Shown one piece after another: positions 33,414 through 45,677 of a stretch of 64,000 bases of DNA. Below the pieces are notes generated by a model that saw only the letters and a list, made by a program, of their open reading frames with translations, had not been told where the DNA came from and made no database searches. Position 1 is the stretch's first letter. Each line of letters begins with the position of its first letter. A program made the position numbers and the translations under genes. Origin of the DNA: Leptodontidium sp. MPI-SDFR-AT-0119 (lineage: Eukaryota; Ascomycota; Leotiomycetes; Helotiales; Leptodontidiaceae); contig JAHLEZ010000002.1 of assembly GCA_020726505.1 (NCBI GenBank), positions 2,046,001 to 2,110,000 of the forward strand, given 5' to 3'.

Positions 33414-35099
33414 TCAAGGTCGTAAATCTACAATCGAAAACTCCAGACCTTCTGCCTCAAAGACATGACCAGGACGTAGTGCATCCGTATAGATGTTGGT
33501 CTCGGCGTGGGGGTGAAAGAGGGAAGATTGTCTGCATTGCGCGATTGCTTGCTTCCCAGGCGGATCTGTTAATCGGAAAACGCCCCATCTGTCAAAGGTT
33601 AGTTTGGTCGCGAGGAGACGGGAGAACCGAACTCACGATGGATTTTTGCTTGGCGCACAGACGATCGCAATGCTTTCGTTCATCATGGTTTGGTATCCGA
33701 AATGGGTGTGGAGGTCAACGCTGCTCATAAAGCATGACTGTGTGGGATGGGTGTGGATCCAACCGAGCAGCAGCAAATCTTCTTTGGAGCAGTACTCGAA
33801 CAAGGAATTCTCATTTACTGTCTCGCAAGTGTCACTGGTGCTCTTCTGCTCGGGAATCACAACACGTTGTATGAACAGCGCATTTGAAATGAGCGTTCCG
33901 CAGAGCATGCCACAAGTCTCCAGGTTGTTTCGGGTATTTGGCGCTGCATGTTTGAGGAACTCGGTACGAAGTGTAGGTGGAAGGAAAACCGTGCGCAGAG
34001 GTTCGCCGCTCTCTAGATATGCAGACGGGCGGAAAGTGAAATTTGACTGTGGTGGTGCGTTGGCCATATCGAGACTTGGGGGACCTGGAGTGGCCTTCTC
34101 GGGGACTGGTGGAGGTTGAAGTTCGTACAAGGCAGCAGATGCGCTTTTTTTGGGTGGCTTCGGAGGGAGATTGGGGATGGTTGGTGAAGATGACCTTGAG
34201 TCAAAGCTCTCTTCGTAGCTGAGAGGTTGTGATCTTGTAACAGAAGGGTATCGATATTCACTGCTACCGTTCTTGAGCGGCATAATTGGTGCTGGTCTGG
34301 GCCTCGATAATTTCCTGGCCCCATCCGGCACTATATCGTGTGTTCCATCCATCCTTCGTCTTGTAGCTTCCATATTCCTTTGCATTTCATCTTCTTCTTT
34401 GGAGCGGTCCTTGGAGAGTGCAGCCTCCCAGTCATCCCATAGCCCAGCAGTTCGCCTCTCTTGTTCTTCTTGCTCTGATACCCCAGCTTGTCGGGTAGCT
34501 TTCCGCGCAGCGTCTCGTCTCCTGATCTCTTTATGTGCGAGTTTCACAGCCAGTTGACTATTTTCAGCCGCCGCGAGTGTTGTGGTGTTTCCTGCCACAG
34601 CCGGATCCGACGCTGCGGCCAGATCTGACCGAGATCTCTCGTGGCCTAACAGGATGCTTGCCTCCCTTCTCCGCTCCATGTTCTTTTCCCATGCCGCATA
34701 CCGAGCATTAATCCGAGGCTTCAGTACCTCCAAGGTGTCCAAGACAACCGGTAGCCGCTTTGTGGTTGCTTTGATTCCCTGACGATTCTCTGGTTCTCTC
34801 GCGGACGGATGAAGCGGGAGTTTTTCTGTGACAAGAGTGGCATATCGCATGAGGAGGAGGTAGGCTTGTTGGTCATTTTCTTCTTGCTCGTAGATCTGGG
34901 CCTGCTGAGTATTAGCAGCTATCCTGTCCTGTCCAGTCTAATTGCGGATCCGGAAAAGGCCTACTTCTCGCAGCAATGTCTCTGCGGTACGAAGCCAGTA
35001 CTTCATAGCAATAAAGGGGTTGAAATCGAAGTCCTGGGCCTTTGCAGAGATCTCCTTGACGCTCATGGGCTTGGAGACCTGGAATGATGACCCCGCCAT
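33414..35099 (-). CDS. AMSH/Sst2-like JAMM deubiquitinase
   Basis: Three exons: 35099..34965, 34901..33637 and 33588..33414 (524 residues). The N-terminal region (KEISAKAQDFDFNPFIAMKYWLR, then QQAYLLLMRYATL) is the helical USP8-dimerisation/MIT-like domain, followed by a charged, Pro-rich linker (LPPKPPKKS). The C-terminal MPN+ domain carries the catalytic glutamate in NLETCGMLCG and the zinc site HTHPTQSCFMSSVDLH, ending with the family's FHPHAETNIYTDALRPGHVFE block. Such enzymes cleave K63-linked ubiquitin on endosomes beside ESCRT, as fission yeast Sst2 does. The last intron splits the Ser codon of KNPSWGVF and is supported by strong similarity on both sides. The gene is divergent from the Mtf1-like gene with about 530 bases between starts. 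Confidence 0.95.
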
Positions 35100-35632
35100 G
35101 GTTGCTGCCCCTCCCTCGTTTCGCGGCGATAGTTGGAGTTTTGTATGAGTATGAAATCCGGAGCTGATAGCTTCACTTCGAATTCTTAAGGTAGTTGTAA
35201 GCCGCCCATCTGAACAGCTGGTTTTGTGGTGACGGCGACGACAAATAAGTGCAATACTCGTTGCCTGTGGTTATGGCTTCGTCACCTCTTGAAACTCGGA
35301 TGGGCAGCCGCAGTTGAAGGCGGCAAATGGGGGCAGAACTAGGGGAATAGCTATGTCCTCGCGCTTCGAAGCGGCGGTTGGTTTTTGTGGCTCCGAGAAC
35401 AATCAGGCCAGGGCCAGGGGCACTTAAAGAACTGCTCAGGCGCGCGTCTTCGGCGGCTCTCAGCCTCAAGAAAATTCCATTGGATTGTCAGCCTCATTCA
35501 TATTCTTCACTCTTCACTTCACTCTTTGCCCCATTGTCCGGCCCCTATGCGATTTCAACTTCTCATTTTCATGCGACACCTGTATTAATCACCTGCCACT
35601 CGCCAGAACCTTTTCACCCTGTCATTCCCTCT
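35100..35632. promoter_or_regulatory. bidirectional promoter region
   Basis: A 533-base gap between divergent start codons at 35099 (minus) and 35633 (plus). It is CT-rich towards the plus-strand gene. No single element can be named. Confidence 0.5.
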
Positions 35633-37856
35633 ATGGTCCCTTCTTCATTGATGTTTCGAGTATTTACGGCCAGTCGACAAGCACATCTACGGCCTGGGAA
35701 ATCTTTCTTACGATCGTTCCACAATACAGCAACTCTCCGCTCTATTGTCAAACCTGCGAGTGGAGATCTCACCGCGGATCTTACCCGTGACAAACCCGAA
35801 GAAACGATACTCTCAACTGTTGCCGAACCGCCATCCATAACTCAAGCAATTGAGGAAGCTGTCGATGATATTTTGAAAGCGGCGAAAACTCGGGCGACAA
35901 AAGCTAAGAAGAAGGTCCTGCGAGCAGCAGAAGATGGCGTGCCACCTAAGAAACCGCGGAAGAAAGCGATTCCGTCCGCGGTAGCACATTCTGACTCTAC
36001 CTCAATACCGCCAGTACCAGACTCTCCAACAAAACCACAAAAACAGGGGAGGAGGGGGCCAGGGAAGCCAAAGAAAGACCCAAACTCCATCACGACAGAG
36101 CTAGAGAAAGAGTCAAAATCCGCCCCTGCAGAGCGGAAGAAATTCCTCGGGCACACGAGACCAGAAGAGCCGAGAAACGATATCACAGAGTATCTGCGAT
36201 GGGGGTATGGGGGAAATTGGCAGGGGGCCAAGCCTCTAGGAGACCGAAGGAGAATGAACATTGTTAGCGAGGATGCATGTGGTAAGAAAGCTTTGATCTC
36301 TTGTTTGTCCCATCAACTCACAGACCATTGCAGACGCTGTGTTGGCGCGATTGAAACCCTCCCTGGAAAGGCATATGGGCTGTGACATTTTGGACATCAA
36401 CCCCGGTGCTGGTGTCTGGTCAGCGAAATTGCACGACTTCCTCAAACCTCGTACACACATTCTCCTGGAACCAGATACCAAGATGTATGGGCCTCTGTTG
36501 GACCCTTTGGTGATGGCTCCGAATTCCACATACAAGTTGGTTCCAAAGTCGGGACTCGTCTGGGGTCACTTGGAAGGAGTACTTTCGCAAGAATACCTTC
36601 CATTACAAACAGCCCGGAAGCGAGACGATCCTCGTGTTGAAGAGCGTAACGACACCTTGCTTGTCACAGCGAATCTTGGATACAGTCCAAAGAAACCTTA
36701 CAAAGGTTTTACATCGCTCGCTCAGATGGTCATCTATCAATTCATGGGTGCCGTTACGGCTCACTCGCTGTTCCAAAAATATGGTCTCGTTCGAATGCTA
36801 GTATGGATCAACGACGAGGAGAAGCATAATATACTCCCTAGAACAATAGGTGACCGGCGAAAGGCGAGTGTGGAAGCAGGTTTCGCTTGTGAAAAGGTGG
36901 AGGAGGTTGCCTCCAGCACTGTGCATATGGGACATGGGTTAAGAGAGCCAGAGCTTGACCTTCAGTCTGGGCGGGAAGTCCTCCAGAGGATGGCAAACAG
37001 CGGAATCCAGATACCAGAGGGGAGGGAAAGTATTCTAGTGCAGCAACTAAATGGCGCTGATGTTCCAAACAGCCGTATACAGCGTTTTCAAGCCGTGTCT
37101 TCGAAAGAAGAAACCGCGGCGGCCATAGATGACCCGCAAAAGGAGAAGATGAGGCAAAATCGCCTCAAGTCTCGGCTAGCAGGCGAGGCACTTTCCGCAT
37201 CTGTTTGCGACACGTACGAGGATATACTGAAAACTGCGAAAGTGATTCACGACTCGCCCGATTCCGAGGAGCAAAGAGCGTATCACGCGGACTTCTGGGA
37301 GCGTCTCAGACACTGGGAAATGGATGTTTCAAAGCTAAGCAGAACAAATAGACACCACGTTCAAGCTGGTTGCGATAACCGTTTGGCTATCAGGAGAGAC
37401 CAGCCTCTACTCCTCTGGGATCGCCGGGAAATCGAACCGATCAGACTTGACAAGCACGAATTCTTTCCCGCTAGGACAATGTGCCTCTTCGACATTCAGC
37501 CCAAAACACTAATTCCTATCTTGCGAGACAATTACCCAAACAATTACGACATTCTGGAGTTCTTGCTTGGTTCATTTTATACCCTGCCCAGCCAGAGTGT
37601 GAGGAATGGTCTCATTGGCTTGTGGCCCGGTGCCTACGAATGGATCGATGCGGAATGTCCCTCGTTGAAGGATATTCGAAAGGGAGGGCATCCGGACTTG
37701 AATCACCTGACTGTGCGAATGTTGTCCGATGAGATGATGGTGGAGATGGTGGATGCATGGCTACGATGGCCATTCAAGCCCACCAGATACCAGATGTTAA
37801 GTCGGATGGGTTCAGCGACTCATGATGCTGCCGGTGTCATGGAGGTGGATGATTAG
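35633..37856 (+). CDS. mitochondrial transcription factor 1-like protein (rRNA dimethyladenosine transferase fold)
   Basis: Two exons, 35633..36281 and 36334..37856 (723 residues). The N-terminus (MFRVFTASRQAHLRPGKSFLRSFH) is a typical mitochondrial presequence; the second Met at 35651 may be the real start. A basic, Lys/Pro-rich region follows (KKPRKKA, RRGPGKPKKD), then a methyltransferase-like domain with the SAM-site motif DILDINPGAGVWSAKL joined over the intron, HILLEPDTKMY and LLVTANLGYSP. This resembles the KsgA/Dim1-derived Mtf1 family, which opens promoters for the mitochondrial RNA polymerase; filamentous fungal members are long and carry extra C-terminal sequence. Motif IV reads ANLGY rather than the NLPY/NIPY of active dimethylases, so methylation is unlikely. 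Naming rests on fold motifs and targeting signal. Confidence 0.82.
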
Positions 37857-39104
37857 GGCAGGCAAGTTCACTGTAACTGCCTTCGAGGTAGACATTAGTA
37901 AGACTATTTGACCAGCTCACATATGATTAGGAGGCTATACGATGCTCGGAACCTTAACTTAGCAGTTGGTAGGTATTGCTGCTTCGTTGTGTGTTTGTCT
38001 CTTGAAACTCCAAAGGGCTGCCATTGTGATAATGTTCTGAAATTTCATATCGCTGTTCCCTGCTGTCACTTACTACTTGACATACCTTTGCTTGAATCAA
38101 CATGACTCCGTTGCCATTATGCCATCAATGCTTTGCCTGCATCTCCTACGTTGTATTCTACTCACATAGCTTCCTTCCATTGCGCGCGATCGAAGCTTCC
38201 CAGAGTGGAATGTGCTCTGCTATTGATTAGATCTTGATCGAAAACGGTGCCAGCCTTGAGTCTGGCGACACAGGATTGAATTTCAGCCCTCGTGTGATCC
38301 AACCACCAACCATGTTAAATCAATCGCTTATATGCAATCCCAAGTATAGCTTCCAGTCCAACTTTGCTTCCAGGCGCGTTGGTTCATGAATGGAGAATTC
38401 CGTGTTGAATTGCACACCAGGATTACAGTGTTCCAGATTAATTTATCCACAGAAGCACGTCACAGGTCCATTGAATCGGAATCTGGCCTGTGTTGCGACC
38501 GTAGCAACATCGTCGCGAGACTCTGAAATTTAGATTGCTCTTTAGATCTCCCTCTTCCCTCTGCTAGCCTAGCTAAAACCCAACTACTACACCGCCGCCA
38601 AATGGTGGCGCCATCCAGCCTGGCTCTCGTCATTCTCCTCATTCTCGTCGCCTCCTCGCCCACTTCGCTTAGCATCAGGCCACAAACACAAACCAAAACA
38701 ACCTGCCCTCCCATCTCCGCTGCTCTTCCCCTCTCACAAAACAAGACGCGACTCCAACACCCAACGACAGCACCATTGGCTGCTAACTTGCATGTCGTTG
38801 CGAGGTTGGAGGCAACCAACACCTGACGTATCTTGACAAGAAGTCCTCGAATTGACCTAATATATTCTCCTCGAATTCTCTGCTGCCAGGAAGGTCAAAC
38901 TCGAACTACAAGGTACGTGTGTCTCCGCCAATCTTGAGCGCAAGAGAGATAAAATTCTCCTTTATTCTGCCATGTTCATCACTGTTTGTTCTGTTGGTTC
39001 TCAGCTAATGCCTTTCGTCCAGCAGCTTGATTCGTCCTGAGAAATCTCATTGTTGTCAACCAAACACGTCCTTCGAAGCCAATGACCCCAACCTCTCCTC
39101 TACC
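37857..39104 (+). other. intergenic region with a possible small ORF
   Basis: About 1.25 kb. It contains an ATG-initiated frame of 74 codons at 38602-38826 (see separate entry) and otherwise no coding signal. The part near 39000 is probably the leader of the RBR gene. Confidence 0.45.
38602..38826 (+). other. small ORF with signal-peptide-like start (74 aa), doubtful
   Basis: Starts at CAAATGG with a very hydrophobic N-terminus (SSLALVILLILVASSPTSLS) that would be read as a signal peptide, followed by about 50 polar residues with a single cysteine. It lies about 280 bases upstream of the RBR gene's start. It could be a small secreted protein, an upstream ORF in a long leader, or chance. Low confidence because no homolog is known to me and the downstream half is low in complexity. 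Confidence 0.2.
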
Positions 39105-42023
39105 ATGGCTACGGCATTGAATGCTAATGCGCCAATCTTTATACCTGCCACTGTCCTCAAGGCCACTGCGGTGGAGTTTTATCCTCCCTTTCGCAAGGAA
39201 TTCTATGGTGCTGTCGTAGAGTTTGGTCCTGGCGCTACCGTTGTCTCCATCAAGTTACCCACGGATTCCTGCAGCATTCAGGTATATTCCATCGTTCTCT
39301 CCATGCTTCGGATATTCAAAGCTGACTATTCTAGATCAATGGCCTCTGCGAAACAACTCCTGGAACCGTCCAGACTGTGCTCGACATTCTTGGCTTAAAT
39401 GATTCCACACCCTCAATCCAGACCAGTGAGACCTCCACGGGAATCGTCACTACCGTCAAGTAAGTTAGCTCACTTTTCCCCTTCATCTGTGGGGACGCTG
39501 CTTACGTCCCTAGGTTCCATGATCCCAATGACGCAAGACGGGCAGTGGAGAAATTTGCTGCCGCTCAACGCGATAGCAAGGTGTAAGACCCAAAACAATA
39601 CAAGTATCCCCAAGGTTAATGTTTGCTGACATTGTCCCAGAACTGTCAGTCACCTCGTCACACTCACGAAGCCCTCCGAATGGGCCCAACTTGGTGGAAT
39701 CAAGTGCACCTGGGAAAAGACAGGCCGTATGGCATTCATCGAATACCGTAGGAATACCCCTCGGCTTGGCGAGATCGCCACCACCATTTCGCAGATCCTT
39801 ACACCCTCTGGTCGCCACATTAAATGTACCTTGATTGCTGCCAACCAGTACGAGACTGGCCGTGCTCTGCGAAGCTTCTCCCTCAATAACCTAGATACCG
39901 ATGCGGACATTACATGGGTTCAGAGCACTCTTGTCAGCGCAGGGTTCGAGGCTCCGAAGAAGGTGAAGATTCAGGAGATCGGCAGAGACGGTGTAGCAGA
40001 TGATGATGAATGCGTCAAGGCTATCCAAAGATATCTAGGTAGATTTGGCCTTGTTGATTCTTTCTCCTCGGGTGAGACTCCGGACGGCGCTAGAAAGATT
40101 GTGACTGCCAATTTCTGCAATCCGACTGATGCACAGAAAGTAAGGAGGTCCCCTTACCAGTCCCTGAAATATACACGGAACTTGCATTTGCTAATACTCG
40201 AAGGCCGTTGCGGATTTCAAGAGTCAATATCCAGATGCTTTCCCTGCCTCAAAGAATCTCACCGTCGAGCGTTTGGTCTCTATGAAAGTCAACATTCCGA
40301 GAAAGATTGCTGCGGCTCTCGATTCTCAAATCCAGACTCTCCGCACCAGTGCACAACAGGATGGCAAACACACATTCAAGATTGTGAAGGATGATCAGAA
40401 GCCACACACTATTGTTCGCTTTTCTGCTGTCGGTGACGATGCTCTTTCAGCTGTTGTGGAGGTCAAGACTCGGCTTGAGAAGATGATGGCAGGTACCGTT
40501 ATTATTGACAGCGGCGTTCCGGTTTGGCACAACTGGTTTTGCTCTGCAAAGGATGCTGGGTAGGTCCCTTCTCTTCAAATGATCATTACCCCCTCAATTC
40601 TCTCGGTCTTAAGATCCAGTCGTGCAATTGCTGATCTGTTTCCAAATATCAGTGATTATCTCCACTGGCTATCCTGCAACACCAAGGTCTACATCCACCG
40701 ATTAACCGACAAGAGCCGTCTTGTCCTCTACGGAGGTACCTACGCTGAGCGGCGTCGTGCTTGCACGATCTTGATGACCAAGGTCCAACAATTGAAGAAT
40801 GAGGCCTATACCATCGTAAGTGACTACACACCCTGAGATCCTTCATAGAAATTGAATCTAACTTGTAGCAGCGTCGCGTTGGTGGTAAGAGCATCGCCGA
40901 AGTTCTCCGCGTTTTGAAGCCAGTCTTTGGTGAGAAGGTCCGCTTGAGTCTGTCAGATAGATCTTCTAAGATCAAGCTCTATGGCTCTGTTACAGATATT
41001 CGGAAGGTAGGTCACTAATCTGATTCGATCTGGAGGATTTCAATGACTGATTGTCCGCAGGCTTGGCACATGCTCAATCCTGGGACCCAACCCAAGGGAG
41101 GAGACTGCGTTGTCTGCTACGATACGCCTGAAGACGACAATGCTATTCACCTTGCTTGTGGCCATATCTATTGCAGAGAGTGTTTCACCAACCAATTTAA
41201 GAACCCAAACGAGTACTTGCTCCCTTTCAAGTGCTCCGGCCTTACCGAGACCCAACAACATTGCGCCCACCGCATCGAGCTCGGCGTTCTTCGTGAACAC
41301 CTGTCCTTTGCCGAATTCGAGTCTGCCATCAAGCTATCCATTGATGTACACCTCCGCACCCACCCCAACGACTACAACTTCTGCCCCACACCAGACTGCG
41401 AGGTCATTTTCCGCCGTGCTACTATTGAGGACCGTGATCCACCTCTCACAACTTGCAGTGGTTGTCTGAAGACCTATGATACGTTCTGTGGTAAATACCA
41501 TCCCGGGCAAACTTGCAAAGAGTATCTTGACGCTATCGATGGCACTGACGCCTTCTCAAAATACTGTGCTGCTACCGGTATCAAGAATTGTCCTGGCTGC
41601 CGAGCCCCAGCTGAGAAGTTCGAGGGATGCGACCACGTCCTGTGCACACGTTGCCACACCCACTACTGCTGGGTTTGCCTGATGATCTTGCCATCTCAGG
41701 GTGCGACTTACAATCACTTAACGGAAACTCACGGTGGGATTGGTATTCCTGATGGCATCCCTCCACAATACCTTCCTCAAAATCAAGTTGCAGCCGCGAA
41801 CGCTTTAGATCAAGCCCTTCCTCCACCTGTTTTTCTCGATGTCCAGGGCTTCGAGGGCTTTCTTGGAAATCCACCTGAACCTGGCATCTATCGATTCCAG
41901 GCTCCGGTTGCTAACATGGATCAACTACAAGCTATTGCACCAGGTCCAGATCTTGGCGATATTATTGTCGACGCTGAAGCTGGGATTCGCCAACTGCAGG
42001 GAATGATTAATCAACACCGGTAG
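39105..42023 (+). CDS. RBR-type E3 ubiquitin ligase
   Basis: Eight exons: 39105..39281, 39335..39459, 39514..39582, 39641..40139, 40204..40559, 40653..40815, 40869..41006 and 41061..42023 (829 residues). The last exon holds the RING1-IBR-RING2 unit: RING1 from about residue 525 (CVVCYDTPEDDNAIHLACGHIYC), an IBR with NFCPTPDC and YHPGQTC, and RING2 from about 686 (CPGCRAPAEKFEGCDHVLC), where the Cys of EGCDH is the expected thioester site. The N-terminal 500 residues contain repeated KH/RRM-like stretches, for example TGRMAFIEYRRN and NTKVYIHRLTDKSRLVLYGG. This resembles the C-terminal half of plant DEAH11/12-type proteins and large ascomycete RBR ligases. E2-charged ubiquitin is passed through the RING2 cysteine to a substrate; partner unknown. 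The acceptor at 40868 could instead be 40871, changing one codon. Confidence 0.92.
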
Positions 42024-43843
42024 ATCTCCAGCTCATTCGTGGTTGAAATCAACACTTTGACAACGGCATGAGCTTCGTGAGCTTTGTTCCTCCTCATGTT
42101 CAGGAGATCATGGGATATTAGACGGGATGCATGTAGTGGGTAGGTTGCATTCTCGATTGGTGGTATTTGTCCTGCCTCAAGCGAAGCGGCTCTTATAGAG
42201 CTTGCTTTCTATTTCTCCTGAGGAAGACCAGATGTGTATCTTAGAGGAGTGAAAAGATGCTTGTCTCCATAACCCCCACGCTCTAAATGCTTGTGATGTC
42301 GAATATTGACCCCTCGCTCAGGACCTGTCTCAAAGCTCACAATGTCCGAAGATTTGCATTTCATTTTGAATCTCCGTCTCTCACTTCCCCATATTTTCAA
42401 TCCTCACCATTCTCCTCATCTGCCCACCTATCCACAACTTCCCTTCACGAAATGCCAGCCCCAACCTAGCCTTGGCTCCAACAGTTCCGTCAAAGGTCAC
42501 CTGAGCCAGAATCTACTGAGGGCAGCAGCCATCCCTTATACACATTCGGTACTATTCGACAAGGTAAATGGGGGTACTTGATGCTCGTTTCACCAAGTAC
42601 TCTAGGTTTTTTTTTGGAATTTTGAATTTTGAATTTTTGAATTTTTGAACTGAGGACAAAAGGGATGTTGGCTAAGAGTCCATCAACAATATTGGATCGT
42701 GGCTGGGGGGCATTTGATGTTGCACAAAAATGAAATCGCCGGGACTCTGACTTCTTCTAGTTTGATAATGGAAAAGAATGCGTGCTGTACAAAGGTAAAT
42801 ACAGCTCGATGTGATCATCAATTTTAAATAAAAAGGGCTCCACGTGCTGAGCCGATGTACCAAGGGCCCAAACCACGATAATACAGCTGAAGTAAGCGGC
42901 GTCGTTGATCGAGATCCTTCCTTCAGCCTGATCTGAATGATGGATTCTCCGTGTCTATGGGGGAAATGCAAGGAATCACAGGAACACGCAAGATTCCCAT
43001 AGCAGCAATCCAAAATCCTAGATCGCCTTGCAAATTAACGCCTGACATCAGAGATCTTGCTCCTACATTAGCGCAGCAATCAGTCAATGAGAGGTTCTCC
43101 AGAGCCAAGAGAGCTTGCCATGTTGTGCCATAGCTCTTCGGACTCGCTTAAGCCCCTATCACAGCAAGCGAGGGCGAACAAAGTCCACCTGAACAGGTTA
43201 GTTAGACACTCCCAAAGCAACGGGAACACGCGCCTGGTCCGAATACCTCTGGGCATTTTGATTCGCAAACTCCAAAGGGCTGACGCACTGCATTTATTCA
43301 ACTGTCCAACCCATCATTCTGCTCAACGTCACACAACGGGAATTGTTCCCATGAGATTTCCACACTCCCTGTCACAATGATAGTCAAGTCCTTGATGCCA
43401 ATTTAATATGAACTTAATTACTTAGTATTACCTTCGAGCAAAGTTTGCGCTTGTTCTACCACAATACTGTTCGCACAATACTGTTCGATATGATGCTCTT
43501 CTGGAGGAAAGATACGCCGTCTCGCCCGTACCTCGCGCACTTGGCAGCACTCCACCCACGATGCGATTGCGAAGCCTCCAGGCACCAACATGATCGTCGT
43601 CGTCATGATGTCGTTGTTTGTGTTCCTTATGCTTCGCCCGTAAGATCCTTCGAAAGGTTTATGAAGGGTCGATTGTTCTCCCGACGTTGCACGGAATCTG
43701 CATCTCGTATTTCAGGCTGATTGCGTTTGAGTGTAACACCAACCTAGCATTCCTTCTGAGGTTATATTTACTTTCGCCCTTTCTCTTGAGCAAGTCAAGA
43801 CCAAACTCAATTGGTTTGAAATTCAAACTTTCGATTCTCAAAA
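42024..43843. other. intergenic region
   Basis: About 1.8 kb. It includes an AT-rich TTTTGAA repeat near 42608-42650. Several short frames are open on both strands, but none shows domains or coding bias. The last 100 bases before 43844 look like a promoter and leader. Confidence 0.45.
42608..42650 (+). repeat. T-run with TTTTGAA tandem repeat
   Basis: A run of nine T residues followed by about five imperfect copies of a GAATTTT unit, 42608 to about 42650. Simple-sequence DNA in the non-coding region after the RBR gene. Confidence 0.7.
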
Positions 43844-45010
43844 ATGGCTTCGAATACAGAAAATCTCGAGCGATTGTCCTCTGATGGTACCCTGGCTGCA
43901 GAGGCCCAAAATCTGCCTCCTTCGAAACCTTCGGGTTCTCCCCCACATGAGGCTGGCAAATTCGTGAGCGCAATGAGGAAAGTGTACAAACCGCTTGGCT
44001 TCCAGAAAGGATACAATTTCCCTCTCTGTATGTATGTACTCCTTGCCAGAACCCAGAAACCAACAAATACAGTCATCATATTCGGTGGTGCCATGCTCGG
44101 CTTCACACTCGCTCGACTCTCCTACCTCAACATCGGCGGTTCTGCATCTAGTAGCTTCAAAAACGGTTCCTCTCCAGGAGAATGGTACAATTACCATTCA
44201 GGACATTACAGAATCGGCATAACCCTGCATCTTGTCACGATCATCCCAGCCGGGTTCCTAGCTGTCTTCCAATTCATCCCCGTCATCCGGCACAAACTCT
44301 TACTCATTCACCGTCTCAACGGTTACACAATTCTCCTGTTATCTCTCCTAGGAAATGTAGGCGCGCTAATGATTGCACGTCGTGCATTCGGTGGTGGACT
44401 GGACATCCAAGCTGCTGTTGGCCTGCTAGCGATCATAACAACCCTCTCGCTGGGAATTGCATATTACAACATCAAGCGTCTACAAATCGACCAACACCGC
44501 GCCTGGATGCTGAGATCATGGTTCTATTTCGGCGTCATCATCACCACACGCATCATAATGATCATCACCGCTCTGATCATCTCCACCCAGAAAAACTATT
44601 ACGCCACTCGTCCCTGCGGCGAACTTGCATATATTCAAACCGGGAACTCAGATTTAGAGAATCAACCGCCGTCGTTTGCACAGAGATATCCGCAGTGTAT
44701 CAATGCATCTGAGAACACCCCTGTACCGATTAACGCTAGTATGACTGATGGTGATGCAGAGAATGTGGGTGTTGCGCTCGGTATGAGCTTCGGGATGGCG
44801 ATCTGGCTGGCGCTTTTCTTGCACGCTGTTGGTGTTGAAGTTTATTTGAATCTTACACCCAGAGAAGGGGAGAGGTTGAGAATGGTTAGTTATGAGAGGC
44901 AGCTTGAGAGGGGGTTTGCAAATCCTGGGAGTGCCGGGTTGGTGGTGGAAAGGTGGGGAGACGCGAGGGAGTGGGTGCCTGTAGATCGAAGGGAGAGGGT
45001 TGAGAGGTAG
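43844..45010 (+). CDS. DUF2306 multi-pass membrane protein
   Basis: Proposed exons 43844..44027 and 44073..45010 (373 residues). After a polar N-terminus there are about seven hydrophobic segments, including IIFGGAMLGFTLARLSYLN, GITLHLVTIIPAGFLAVFQFIP, LNGYTILLLSLLGNVGALM and AAVGLLAIITTLSLGIAYY, plus a luminal loop with several N-x-S/T sites before the last helix (IWLALFLHAVGVEVY). IHRLNGY and QHRAWMLRSWFYF are typical of fungal DUF2306 (PF10067) proteins; the histidines could bind heme, as in related cytochrome b561-like folds (inference). The intron of 45 bases (GTATGT...ATACAG) is a multiple of three and has no stop, so an unspliced form would insert 15 residues. The spliced form FPLFIIFGG reads better as a membrane helix. 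Confidence 0.85.
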   Translation: MASNTENLERLSSDGTLAAEAQNLPPSKPSGSPPHEAGKFVSAMRKVYKPLGFQKGYNFPLCMYVLLARTQKPTNTVIIFGGAMLGFTLARLSYLNIGGSASSSFKNGSSPGEWYNYHSGHYRIGITLHLVTIIPAGFLAVFQFIPVIRHKLLLIHRLNGYTILLLSLLGNVGALMIARRAFGGGLDIQAAVGLLAIITTLSLGIAYYNIKRLQIDQHRAWMLRSWFYFGVIITTRIIMIITALIISTQKNYYATRPCGELAYIQTGNSDLENQPPSFAQRYPQCINASENTPVPINASMTDGDAENVGVALGMSFGMAIWLALFLHAVGVEVYLNLTPREGERLRMVSYERQLERGFANPGSAGLVVERWGDAREWVPVDRRERVER

Positions 45011-45677
45011 AGGGTGGGTGGAACATGACAATGGGCATTCTTTGAATCTGACACTGAGGGATTTTTTGTGATAGTGTGTATTTGGAGTTATAGTGTTGGG
45101 AATACTAGATTGCTTGGAGTTGGATTACGCGGATTTTGGGATGTTCTTGACCTTCTGGCCAATGGACCGGTGACTAGACGGCGATTTGAATGCTTGTACC
45201 ACGAACACCGTTTAATTTAAACAACCGATCTCGCTTAATGTGTGATGTAATTCTGCTATTTGGATGAAGTGAAAGAAGAGAGTTTGCATTAAGGGTAGAG
45301 AGACACAGAGAATTTTAAAACTTGACTTGATGAGAATAGCGAGACTTAAGCATAAATTTGACCTAGAGGGAAAAAAGAGAAAGTTTTGCGAACAGAAAGC
45401 TTTTGTCCCAGCTTCTAAAACAACAAATTTCTGCCGCGATATAATCTATGGACTTCGGCACAGGGTTTCAGTGGAGAATTGGAAGCTCGGCAAGACGCTG
45501 CAGTTGTACGATGTTCATATTTTGTCTAAACATCTTTTACTTAACAGATGTACAGTACAAGCCAGTATTTATACAACCATCAATCAGAAAAGTTCTGTAC
45601 AACACACCAAAAGCCACTGATCCATTATGCTTAAGCCGTAACCGCAGTCTACCAGCACGTGCAAACACTATCCAACC
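45011..45677. other. convergent intergenic region
   Basis: About 670 bases between two convergent genes, A/T-rich, no gene seen. Confidence 0.45.
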
